Shown here: positions 36,343 to 45,800 of the stretch, piece by piece
Layout: each line of letters starts with the position of its first letter
Position numbering within the stretch: position 1 is the first letter of the stretch
Assembly (NCBI GenBank): GCA_022486585.1
Contig: JAKVKI010000001.1
Span: forward strand, 62,001-126,000
Direction: 5' to 3'
From: Megasphaera sp.
GTDB lineage: Bacteria; Bacillota; Negativicutes; Veillonellales; Megasphaeraceae
Length of the DNA stretch: 64,000 nucleotides
Notes under the pieces: generated by a model
What the model was told of the DNA's origin: nothing
Seen by the model: only the letters and a program-made list of their open reading frames with translations
Databases searched by the model: none
Program-made: the position numbers and the translations under genes

Positions 36343-37281
36343 TTATGCCAGCTTGGCAATAATATCATCCGTGACATCAATAGCCGTTCCGACGCCTTCG
36401 TAATCACAGAAAATCATATCAATTTTCTGTTCGCCAGCAACAATTGCGGCTTTATCACGGATATCTGCCAAGATATCTTCTTTTACATCTTTCAGTTCCT
36501 TTTCTTTTGCATCCAGCTTCGTTTTCCACTCCTGATTCCACACTGCTGGTTCAGGCCTGTCTGTCAATGCATGGTGCTGCGCCGTTTGGAACAAATCCTG
36601 GCTATTTTGCTGGCGTTTTTCCAAATCGGCTTTGACCTGCTTGGCATACGCTGCCAGGTCATCTTGCGCTTTTTTCTTATAAGGAGCCATCGCAGCTGCA
36701 ATATCTGCGGCTGTCTGATTCGTCACCTGTACATCTGTCCCTGCGCTGCGCATTAAGGCTTGCAGTTCTTGCTGAGTCGCTTGTCTTTCTTCGTCAGATA
36801 GCGCCAGTGTCCGCAGTTTGAGCTGTAAATTAACTATTTTTAAGTTATCAGCGCTAGAAATCACTGGCTGCGATTTTTTCTTCTCCTGGACGATCTGTTC
36901 ATATTGCTGTTTAAGCGAATTATTGAGCTCATTCTCTTTAAGAGCAACCTTCGCTTTCAGTTCTTGATCCAAGACCTGCGAGCCCATCGCATCTGTCGCA
37001 GTAAAGGCTTGTACTGCTTTACCTTCTGCTACAGCTTGTCGTGAATAATGCCACTGCTCGAATTGGTACTGGGCAATCATGGCATTGTATTCCAATTCCA
37101 AGTGATGATATTCACTGTATTTGGGATGACTCATCATAACATGTTCCAAATCGGCATACGCATAGACCGGACCGCTTTGGACAGTCTGTACTTGCGAACG
37201 TTGATGCCCTGTCCATATGCCGATACCAATGCACACGATGACAAATAATGCGCCTATAGCTGCTACATACCTTCGTTTCAT
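36343..37281 (-). CDS. Large OmpH/Skp-like protein with N-terminal membrane anchor
   Basis: A 312-residue protein, about twice the usual OmpH length. Residues about 5-23 are a hydrophobic segment without lipobox or clear signal peptidase site, so it may stay anchored. VYAYADLEHVMMSHP is the OmpH-like first strand. A long coiled-coil arm (about 55-260) follows. The end, GTAIDVTDDIIAKLA, matches the C-terminus of the neighbouring lipoprotein. The middle contains what may be a second OmpH-like module. The ATG at 37281 has AGGA eight bases upstream. Confidence 0.75.
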   Translation of the reverse strand: MKRRYVAAIGALFVIVCIGIGIWTGHQRSQVQTVQSGPVYAYADLEHVMMSHPKYSEYHHLELEYNAMIAQYQFEQWHYSRQAVAEGKAVQAFTATDAMGSQVLDQELKAKVALKENELNNSLKQQYEQIVQEKKKSQPVISSADNLKIVNLQLKLRTLALSDEERQATQQELQALMRSAGTDVQVTNQTAADIAAAMAPYKKKAQDDLAAYAKQVKADLEKRQQNSQDLFQTAQHHALTDRPEPAVWNQEWKTKLDAKEKELKDVKEDILADIRDKAAIVAGEQKIDMIFCDYEGVGTAIDVTDDIIAKLA

Positions 37282-37293
37282 GGCCAAAATCCT

Positions 37294-37779
37294 TTATTTG
37301 GACTTAGAATCACTCAGTTGCTTCGTTACCTGATCTGTAATATCTGTGCCGCCATATAATACAACACGTTTATCTACAACAAGGCTTAACCCTTTTGTAT
37401 TGGCAACACTGCTAATGGCATTATCAACTTTATCTTTGACACCTTTGAAGATATCTTCATGTTTTTGAGATAATTCATTCTGCATTTTCGTGAACAATTG
37501 TTGTTTTTGTTCATCATTCATACTAGCGGACTGTTCTTCAAACTGTTTCTGCATATCTTCACCAGCTTGCTGCCATTGTTTCTGCGCATCGACAGCATCC
37601 TGATTATCCGGTGTAATAATCTTGCTAGTATCAACGACACCAATATTACTAGTCGGTGCTGCATTAACTGGATTTCCTGTTTGCATCACTGCGATACCGG
37701 CAACACTAAGTACAAAAACCAAGGCGATAACCGCCGAAAAAATCTTGACATTCTTTTTCTTACCCATTTCTGACATCAT
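37294..37779 (-). CDS. OmpH/Skp-family periplasmic chaperone
   Basis: A 161-residue Skp-like protein. A basic N-terminus and hydrophobic stretch end in a likely signal peptidase I site (PVNAAPTS). IGVVDTSKII opens the mature fold, a Gln/Lys/Glu-rich coiled-coil arm spans about residues 65-115, and LSLVVDKRVVLYGGTDITDQVTKQL closes it. It is the most Skp-like of the three paralogues in size. An ATG at 37776 or 37764 is also possible. Located between the unrecognised envelope protein and the large OmpH-like gene. Confidence 0.85.
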   Translation of the reverse strand: MMSEMGKKKNVKIFSAVIALVFVLSVAGIAVMQTGNPVNAAPTSNIGVVDTSKIITPDNQDAVDAQKQWQQAGEDMQKQFEEQSASMNDEQKQQLFTKMQNELSQKHEDIFKGVKDKVDNAISSVANTKGLSLVVDKRVVLYGGTDITDQVTKQLSDSKSK

Positions 37780-37799
37780 AATTACATTACTCCTTTAAT

Positions 37800-39080
37800 T
37801 TATAAATATCCTATGATCCGAAGCCAGTGATCATGGTCGGATACGATATACTCCAAACCGATATATTCATGCAAACGATACGTCAGTCCTACTTCATCAT
37901 CCCGATGGGTGAAATCCCTGTCATAACGGAATTGCCAACGCTTGCTAAGGGTTTGGCGAAACCAAAGATGATGACTGTTATCTGCCGTTTCGTACTGATA
38001 CCCGAGCTGGCTGCCTTTACCCCATTGATAAAAATATCCCGGCATGACATTCCACTCTACCGTTCCCGGCGTAAATTCCAATTCACTATATATTTCCTGA
38101 TGATTACCAATTTTACGCCCTACATGGCCCCGTATGACTGTATCACTATCATGCCTGCCGTCATTATTACGACCGACATCGATATATGCACCAGCACGAA
38201 GATCATAAAAATCAGTTTGTGACAATACGTGGATATCCGTGTCTTCACCAATAGTGAGAACTGGCGTTACACGAAGTTTATACTTTTTAATGACCCATTG
38301 TTTCCCCAGCGTCTCTTGTATATCCGCCTGGATAGCCTGTTCATGACGGCGCACAAAAGACACAGGAAGTCCCTGCAGACCGGCGTAGTGCTGCTCCAAA
38401 TTTTTGCGTGTGCTGAGGAAGATGATCTTAGGCAAATTTTCTGCTTCAATACTGACATTGGCATTACGCACAACTGGCAATTTAGGCAGCATATATACAT
38501 GAACGGATGCTGCTGTTCCCGGTATAATAACGATATGCGGATAGAATTCAGGGAGCATCGTCTCTAATTCAGTTTCCATAACTGATTTGACAGCTCCGTT
38601 TGCCCAATCCAACGCATCGATAGGAAGACCGATGAGCAGGTTCTCTACCAGCGTCTGCGCTCCTGTTAAATCGCGATTAGCCAGATCCTGTCCCATCGGT
38701 GGCAACGAACCGTAATCAATAGTAACTTGTACCGAATGAATGGTCTCACCCCAAGGCCGTATTTCTACGACCATCCCTGTATCCGGGCCTGGTGTGATTG
38801 TCAGCCGTTCTACTGTATAGCCAATGAGAACACGGTTAACAATATCATTGACAGTCCGTTCATAATCACCCATATGCTGACGAATATCATCATCATCATG
38901 TTGTAAAAGAACGTGATTACCAACGGTTTGGATACTGGCAGCAATCCGTTTTTGCACTAACGGAGGTATGGCCTCCTGTAACGATGTGACCTGTACAGAC
39001 ACATGTTCTACCGATGCTGCCAGTGCACTTCCCAAGCTGATACACGTCAAAAATATTGTCGCTAAACAAAACCGTATCAA
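37800..39080 (-). CDS. Exported beta-rich envelope protein of unknown function, beside bamA
   Basis: I do not recognise a named family. The 426-residue product has a clear signal peptide (IFLTCISLGSALAA, cleavage near residue 22). Residues about 23-290 look like alternating strand/helix domains with HVSVQVTSLQEAIPPLVQKRI. The last about 130 residues alternate polar and aromatic residues as in outer-membrane beta strands (for example SELEFTPGTVEWNVMPGYFYQWGKGSQLGYQYE). It ends in GYL rather than the usual terminal Phe or Trp. Its place between bamA and the OmpH-like genes suggests a role in outer-membrane assembly; that is inference. Confidence 0.7.
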   Translation of the reverse strand: MIRFCLATIFLTCISLGSALAASVEHVSVQVTSLQEAIPPLVQKRIAASIQTVGNHVLLQHDDDDIRQHMGDYERTVNDIVNRVLIGYTVERLTITPGPDTGMVVEIRPWGETIHSVQVTIDYGSLPPMGQDLANRDLTGAQTLVENLLIGLPIDALDWANGAVKSVMETELETMLPEFYPHIVIIPGTAASVHVYMLPKLPVVRNANVSIEAENLPKIIFLSTRKNLEQHYAGLQGLPVSFVRRHEQAIQADIQETLGKQWVIKKYKLRVTPVLTIGEDTDIHVLSQTDFYDLRAGAYIDVGRNNDGRHDSDTVIRGHVGRKIGNHQEIYSELEFTPGTVEWNVMPGYFYQWGKGSQLGYQYETADNSHHLWFRQTLSKRWQFRYDRDFTHRDDEVGLTYRLHEYIGLEYIVSDHDHWLRIIGYL

Positions 39081-39107
39081 ATCTATCCCACCTAACGTTT
39101 CGGTGCC

Positions 39108-41390
39108 TTAGAACTTGCCGCCAAAACTAAAGTGGAATTTACCACCATTGTCACCTACACCATAATCAAGGCGAATTGGCCCGATTGGCGTCGTAATGCG
39201 GAAGCCTAAGCCGCCAGAATAATGGAATTGGTTATTATCTTTGTACCAAGGAACATTTTCAGTTCCGCCCCAAGCATTACCGCCATCGACGAAGAAGACC
39301 CCTTGGACTTTTTTAGCAATAGGATAACGATATTCAATAGTGCCTGCATACATCTTATTGCCACGGAATTCATCATCTTCATAACCACGAAGATTATCGG
39401 CACCACCTAAGGTAAACAAATCGTTGTACGGCATATCACCAGTAGCAATACCACCCATGAGGCGGACAGCAATAACATGTTTACGACCAACTTTATAATA
39501 CAAGCGGTTTTCAGCAACGAATTTGAAATAATCAAAATCACCGCCTAAGCCATGGCCAGCCCATGTCCCGGTAAAGGAAAGACGTTTGCCTTTCGTCGGA
39601 TCATACACATTATCACGATTATCAAAAACATGAGACCATACTACGCTGTCTGTCCGACCAAAGTTATTATCTAAATAGTGACGATATTTATCTGGTAACG
39701 AAAAATCATCTTGCCATTCTTTATAATTATAACCACTATTATAATCAGTGTATTTAGTCTTTTTCGTTTCTAAGGTAACGTAATCGCTGACATATTCACT
39801 GCGGACACGACCATAGGTAACATTAAAGCCTGTCGTCCGTTTGTCATAATCGGCAACAGAATTACCTTTTTCATTATAATCTTCGTATTCCGATTCACGA
39901 TCGAAAATACTGAACCCAATAGAATCGCCATGATCATTCATCCACGGATGGGTATAGGAGAAAATATAGTTCTTATTAGAATTCGAATTGCCGCCGAATT
40001 CCCAACTGATGCTGGCTTTATCACCAGTACCACGGAGATTCGTTTCACTCAGACCCAGAATACCAACAAGGCCATCTGAGTCAGAATAGCCGGCACCAAT
40101 CGTAACAGAACCGGTCTTCTGTTCCACCACATCAATTTCTACGATGACATCTTGGCGGTTTAACTGCCCTGGTAAAAGACGAACGTTGACGTCTTCAAAA
40201 TAACCTGTATTATACACACGCTGTATACTGCGGCTAGCCAGGTCTTTATTAAATACATCGCCCTTTTTAAAGCGTAATTCACGAAGAATAACTTTATTTT
40301 TTGTTTTCGTATTGCCACGGAGGCGAATATCTTCAACGTGCGCTTCAGAAATACCGATATGAAGAATGCCCTGGTCATCAATGCTGACATCAGAAACACG
40401 GCTCAACATATACCCGGCATTGCCATACTCCGTATTGATATTGGATACATCTTTGCTGATAAGGGTTGTATTGACTACTGAACCCGGTGTAATAGTAATA
40501 AGTTTCCGTAAGTCTTCTGTCTTGATTGATTCATTGCCCTGAATATCGACATCATTGACAATCGGATTCATTTGAACGGTATAGTTCAGTTTCACCCCTT
40601 CAGGAACGTCAGTAAACGTCGGTTTAATCGTAGAGAACAAACCAGCTGCACCAATGATATTCATATCATGGCGAATGTAATCCGCATTGATGGCATCGCC
40701 GACACGCATCGCCAGCTGCGGTAATAATTGTGCTTCGATCTGCTGATCCGGTACAGGACTAATATTGACAGACGTCGTTATTTTATTGACATACGGCGCG
40801 ATTTCAGCATCAGTCACTGCATTGCCATACGGCAAGGTCGCTTCAACACCCGTTGACAATACAGCCATCGGATAATTCGGTACAGCTGTATTGATTTGAA
40901 CATCACCAAGACCATTGACATACTCTACGGCAGTCCCTGGCAAGTTATTCTTTCTAGCAGCTTCTGCTGTCGTCTGTACGACAGACTCATGTTTCTGTGC
41001 TTCCTGTTTAGCCGCAATTTCATCAACTGTAGCTGCGGCTTCCTGATGGACTTCAGTAGCACTCTTATCGCCCGTTGCAATAGCTTGCAATTCTTGATCC
41101 GTTTCATATCCAGTCAAGCCGGATTTAGCACTTTCCATCGTCGATGCTGTAGTATCATCAGGAGCCGATGTAATAACGGCATTGACTTTCATCTTCTTTG
41201 TATCTTCATTGCTATCTGCCGATGCTGCTGTTGCTTTTACCGTTTCCCCATTATTAGCGGGATCATAGCCTGTAACCGTTTGTGCCGCAACAAGATCTGT
41301 TGTGGTTGTGTCATCATTTGCCCATACAGGGCATGTCATCATCGCACTGGTTATCATCAGGACGAGAAGTTTCTTATTCCGAGTTTCCAT
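39108..41390 (-). CDS. bamA: Outer membrane protein assembly factor BamA
   Basis: Central outer-membrane beta-barrel insertase. The 760-residue protein has a signal peptide (to about residue 24). An acidic Ala/Thr-rich low-complexity stretch follows (about 25-155), then about three POTRA domains (about 190-430; NPIVNDVDIQGNESI and AHVEDIRLRGNTKTKNKVILREL are recognisable POTRA starts). The C-terminal barrel (about 430-760) has SETNLRGTGDK, the YRYPIAKKVQGVFFVDGGNAW region, and a terminal Phe. Fewer POTRAs than the five in E. coli. The ATG follows GGAGG. Confidence 0.95.
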   Translation of the reverse strand: METRNKKLLVLMITSAMMTCPVWANDDTTTTDLVAAQTVTGYDPANNGETVKATAASADSNEDTKKMKVNAVITSAPDDTTASTMESAKSGLTGYETDQELQAIATGDKSATEVHQEAAATVDEIAAKQEAQKHESVVQTTAEAARKNNLPGTAVEYVNGLGDVQINTAVPNYPMAVLSTGVEATLPYGNAVTDAEIAPYVNKITTSVNISPVPDQQIEAQLLPQLAMRVGDAINADYIRHDMNIIGAAGLFSTIKPTFTDVPEGVKLNYTVQMNPIVNDVDIQGNESIKTEDLRKLITITPGSVVNTTLISKDVSNINTEYGNAGYMLSRVSDVSIDDQGILHIGISEAHVEDIRLRGNTKTKNKVILRELRFKKGDVFNKDLASRSIQRVYNTGYFEDVNVRLLPGQLNRQDVIVEIDVVEQKTGSVTIGAGYSDSDGLVGILGLSETNLRGTGDKASISWEFGGNSNSNKNYIFSYTHPWMNDHGDSIGFSIFDRESEYEDYNEKGNSVADYDKRTTGFNVTYGRVRSEYVSDYVTLETKKTKYTDYNSGYNYKEWQDDFSLPDKYRHYLDNNFGRTDSVVWSHVFDNRDNVYDPTKGKRLSFTGTWAGHGLGGDFDYFKFVAENRLYYKVGRKHVIAVRLMGGIATGDMPYNDLFTLGGADNLRGYEDDEFRGNKMYAGTIEYRYPIAKKVQGVFFVDGGNAWGGTENVPWYKDNNQFHYSGGLGFRITTPIGPIRLDYGVGDNGGKFHFSFGGKF

Positions 41391-41413
41391 TCACAAACCT
41401 CCGTTTTTATGCC

Positions 41414-42013
41414 TCATTTATTATGTATTGCTCCACCGCGCAGGCTATGTCGTGCATCCTGCACGGCGTCCTGCATCTGCTGGTCCGATAAGACCTGCGC
41501 CGATACCGGTGCTGTATATTGTTGAACAGGTACTGCTTCTTGTGCTGTCTGCCGTTGAGGCGGTACTGTTTCAGCCATTTGTTGAGATGTTGCTGATTCT
41601 GTCACACTAACTTCAGATTGATCTGGCTCCCTCGTACTTGTCGTATCTGCAGGAGCGCTATACTGTTCTTGCCTTGTTTCATCTGGTTCTGCTTGCTGCA
41701 CTTCTTCTGTCCGCACAGCACCCGGAATCACTTCCGAAGGGACTTCAGCCGTAGCAGTCCCTGCTGCCGGTCCTGGCAGACGAACAGCCAGCCACAAAAC
41801 CGCTGCCAAAACAGCGATTGTTGCCGCACCCAGCCGGAGGAGACGATGACCAGCGGCATGATTTTTACGTAAATTTTTCATTTCCGCTTCAGCCAGCATG
41901 AGATTCAGTTCTCCCTGAATATCCGATTTACTGTCATAAGACTGTTCTGCTTTTTCCAGCCATCGCTTTACAGATCGAACATGGGCGGCCATATTGGCGT
42001 CTGATTTCTCCAT
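41414..42013 (-). CDS. Single-pass membrane protein of unknown function between sigma factor and bamA
   Basis: A 199-residue protein I cannot place in a family. Residues 1-55 are charged and helical (likely cytoplasmic). Residues about 58-78 form one transmembrane helix (LLRLGAATIAVLAAVLWLAVRL). The rest is Pro/Thr/Glu/Gln-rich and probably disordered outside the inner membrane, ending with DQQMQDAVQDARHSLRGG. This topology resembles membrane anti-sigma factors, and the gene follows a sigma factor gene, but no anti-sigma domain is recognised. The ATG follows AGGAGG. A SigB-like promoter candidate lies at 42042-42068. Confidence 0.75.
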   Translation of the reverse strand: MEKSDANMAAHVRSVKRWLEKAEQSYDSKSDIQGELNLMLAEAEMKNLRKNHAAGHRLLRLGAATIAVLAAVLWLAVRLPGPAAGTATAEVPSEVIPGAVRTEEVQQAEPDETRQEQYSAPADTTSTREPDQSEVSVTESATSQQMAETVPPQRQTAQEAVPVQQYTAPVSAQVLSDQQMQDAVQDARHSLRGGAIHNK

Positions 42014-42041
42014 AGTCTGCCTCCTTTCAGGATATATATAC

Positions 42042-42068
42042 TATCCCAAAAGAGATTTCGATTTTAAC
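42042..42068 (-). promoter_or_regulatory. Candidate alternative-sigma promoter upstream of 42013 gene and bamA
   Basis: On the minus strand GTTAAA (42063-42068), 15 bases, and GGGATA (42042-42047). This resembles the SigB-type consensus GTTTAA-N13-15-GGGTAT. It would start transcription about 20 bases before the start codon. The sigma factor encoded just upstream belongs to that broad group. A weaker sigma-A reading is also possible. Confidence 0.35.
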
Positions 42069-42154
42069 CAGGTAAAAAAAAGCAAAATCAATACGTATGA
42101 CAGCTGATGCTCCTTATTATTCGTGTTTTCAAACATATACGCCTCTTTTTCTTA

Positions 42155-42793
42155 TCATTTATCTTTACTGTCATGAATAAAACGGCTCAACATGCCTCGC
42201 ACCCGTCGTATGCCCCTTTTCTGCAAGCGATAGACATACGGCAGGCTTACATCCATATCGCGGGCAATATGTTTTTGCTGCTTATCCTGCAAATAAACGC
42301 CTTCAACGACGATTTGTTCTTTCTCTGGCAGGCGGGACAAAATACCAGACACATGTTCAAAAAGGATGCGCCGCCCCGTTCTATCAGCTAAATCTTCACT
42401 ATCATCAGGCAAGTTATCACGCAGCGTCATTCCATGTTCATCTGGTTCATCAAGAGACAACGCCGTTCGACGCCCTTCCTTATTGAGATAATCAACAATT
42501 TCACCTCGTATACGATGAACAGCATATAAAGGGAATGCCACATTTCGCTTATAATCAAACCGTTCAACAGCCTCAATAAGCCCTAGTGTACCCTCTTGAA
42601 CTGCATCCGCTAAGAGATCCGGACGGATATGCCAACGCATGGTCTCTTTAAAAACCAATGGCTGGTACCGCTCAATAAGACGGCTGCGGCTGGCCATATC
42701 TCCATTATCTTTATACGATTGCCACAACTTACGCTCTTCTTCCGGCGTCAACAGCGTTATTTTATTGAGCTCTTTCAAATATGCCTCTAACAT
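42155..42793 (-). CDS. RNA polymerase sigma factor, sigma-70 family (SigB/SigF/WhiG-like group)
   Basis: A 212-residue alternative sigma factor. A short region 1.2-like start (LKELNKITLLTPEEERKLW) is followed by region 2 (PLVFKETMRWHI, DLLADAVQEGTLGLIEAVERFDYKRNVAFPLYAVHRIRGEI). Region 3 is LDEPDEHGMTLRDNL, and region 4 is LPEKEQIVVEGVYLQDKQQKHIARDMDVSLPYVYRLQKRGIRRVR, with its helix-turn-helix. It is not an ECF factor, because region 3 is present. It lies 11 bases after tamB and before a membrane protein and bamA. Its targets cannot be read from sequence, but position suggests envelope genes. Confidence 0.9.
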   Translation of the reverse strand: MLEAYLKELNKITLLTPEEERKLWQSYKDNGDMASRSRLIERYQPLVFKETMRWHIRPDLLADAVQEGTLGLIEAVERFDYKRNVAFPLYAVHRIRGEIVDYLNKEGRRTALSLDEPDEHGMTLRDNLPDDSEDLADRTGRRILFEHVSGILSRLPEKEQIVVEGVYLQDKQQKHIARDMDVSLPYVYRLQKRGIRRVRGMLSRFIHDSKDK

Positions 42794-42804
42794 ATCATTC
42801 TCCC

Positions 42805-45800
42805 TTAGAAAAAGCTGTACTTATAGGATCCGCCAATAAATGAAGAGGATTCCGATTTCCAGGCATTAATATTAAACCGACTGCCTAACGAATATTGTAC
42901 ACCAAAACGATTATCGTCATGGTTAAGGCCAAAAGCTGCTGTTACCATAAAATCGTTAAAAAGATACTTGCCCATTTCAATGTTATAGTAATTACGACTG
43001 ATATCTGTATTCTTATCATTAAAATTCAAGGAGCCAGTCGTAACGGTCAACATATCAAGAGATAATGCTTTCTCTAGTTCATGGGTAATCCCCAAACTGT
43101 TCAAGGTCATACGGATACCCGTTCCGATAAGCGAATTCACATCTGCACTGTTAAGAGAACTTTCTTGTTTTCCGCCACTCCGCAGGGTAATCAGTGATAT
43201 GATCTGCTGCTTTGTCAATGGCGGATCCGAACGCAACATCATGTCCATATTGTCCGCCGGTCCTCGCAACGTAAGCAAAACCATATACTGCCCCACACGG
43301 GCATGGCCTTCTACATCAAGGACTGGCAAGAATGAATCATGAATCGAAAAATCAGCTTTCGCTTTCGTAAGCATGAAATTCGTATCTAAATAATGGATCG
43401 TACCTCGCGGTGCTTCAAAACGCCCTGAAGGTCTGGGATGTTCTACTGTTCCTTTAAAATTCACAGACCCATTGATGAGCATATCATATAAGGCTGAATT
43501 ATACAAGCGCACTTTGTCTCCCAACGACACCGTAAAGTCTAATTCCAGTGGCATAGAAGCCGTCCCAGACGTGAAAACCAGCGGCACATCAATCGTCGTA
43601 TTGGAAATTTCGACAATGCCACTCAGTTTAGGATAAGACGATCCCGGTGCCAATTCTATATGACCGGTTAAGGGCCCGCTAAAATAATTGCAGTCCACTT
43701 TTAAATGATCTATATCCATAACAGCATCATACTTAGTCAGCTGCCATCCCTGCCAGGATGCTGTTCCCTGAAGAGATATGGTTCCTGGATTTTTAGCACC
43801 TTTTTTATCCATAGTCCCGCTGAGTGCAGCCGTCATATTCGTTCCCTTGAAATCCATGTTACCGGTTATGTGTGACAACGGATACGTTATATCTCTGAAT
43901 TGAATGGATCCGTCATTAACCGCTACTGTACCCTTAAGCTGTGGTTCTTGTAATGTACCGCTCACATTGATATCACCTTCAATGCCCCCTTGGGCTGTTT
44001 TAACCAAGGGTGTCAGGAAGGTAAGAATATCCAGCCCGGCATGATCCAATTTTACGTTCACATTCATTGATTCAGCTGTACGACCACCTTTTAAAGCACT
44101 GACCGGAATAGTCCCTGTTGCACTGGCTTTATACGGTTCTTTAGAAACATACGCCTGATTCAGATGGATGATGCCATCTCGAATATTAAACAAAACAGAG
44201 GCATTAGTAATGGCCACACCATTTATGGTGCCCCCATTCAATTGTGCTGACACATCGGCATCCGGATTTTCACCATTACCACTCAATTGAGCGGCAAAAT
44301 CGATATTCGTATCTACATCAATGCCATCCATCCCCAGTATATCAAGTAAAATACGCGATGGAAATTGACGAGCTGCTACCTGTATATCTGCTGTTCCATG
44401 TAATGCATACGTTCCTTGCGCTGCTAAAATGGTATCCCCCGCAGTCAATGACAATTGATTGATCTTAAAAATGCCATCAGCAAACTGTACATCAATATTT
44501 GTAGGATCAGCAGCATGTCCATCAAGATAGGCCTGCGTCAGTTTACCTGTAAAAGCTGCTTTAGGATTCTTGCCTGTTCCATCAACGGAAATATCCCCAT
44601 CAAGACGGCCTTCTACTTTTTGCAACGGTACGCCTGCCAAATTTAACAAATCAGCCAAGTCTCCATTATGGACGGAGCCGCGAGCTACAATCCGGTCATT
44701 ATTGGTGTTATACATGATATTCGCATCATATGCACCACCTTGCTGCGCAAAATGAAGGTCTGACAAGCGAATAATGCCGTCATAATACGCAAAATCACCG
44801 TGCACATCCGTTAACGCCATATTATTAACGACAAGCTTTTCTGCTGTGAGCTCTCCTGAAGCCATTGGATTTTTGACCGTGCCACTAACGTGTGCTTTAA
44901 GGCTAACCATGCCACTACGAGGCAATGATTCTTGGGTCACCATAATACGCGATATATCCAATTGATTGCCTTCGATCGTCAAATCCAACGCATCTCCAAT
45001 AGAACCATATACATTGATAGATGCATCATAAGCAGAAATAGTCCCATTATGGATATAGAGAATTCCGTTACGCACTTCATAGGCAGCACTGATGTTTTTA
45101 TATAAATAGCCACTGTAAGAGCCTTCGGACAAGCGGAATGACCCTGTGGCTGACGGATTATCTAAGGTCCCGCCAATATTGATCGTATTATCAGCCCAGC
45201 CCGTAAGTCCCATATCGCCTTTACCCAAGACAGGCAGTATCCGTTCGATACGCATGTGTGCCGTATCGACACGAAGAGTAACAGCGCGACTATCCAAATC
45301 AGCTGAACCAGTGACCGTATGACTACCATCAACGTACCGCCAGTATATAGCAGGAATAACGATATGCTGTCCCTGCCCTTGTAAAGACCCATCGAGGCTG
45401 TCAAAAGGCATTCCTTTGATGGTCCCCGATTTCGCATTGAACGCCACATCCCATTGCGATCCTGTGCCCCAAATATGACCGGCTGCACTGACAGTCCCGC
45501 TCATAGGCACAGAGGCCCAAGCTGAAAAGGTATCCAGCGGAATTTGATTTGCAGTAAAGGTAATATTCGGTGTATTAGCAGCAACATCAAAAGTACCGCT
45601 AACTTGTACCGAACCACCGCCTATAGCAGCTGTTGCCTCGCTAATAGCTGCTATACCATCCTTATACGCTAGATGCGCTGACACCTGATCTGCTTCTATA
45701 CCATTATAAGATAAGCTCGTTGCCGATACCTGACCCTGGGCTTGTATATTTTTACTATCATGGCTATTACCAAACGCAGTCACCTCTGCCGATACCATAC

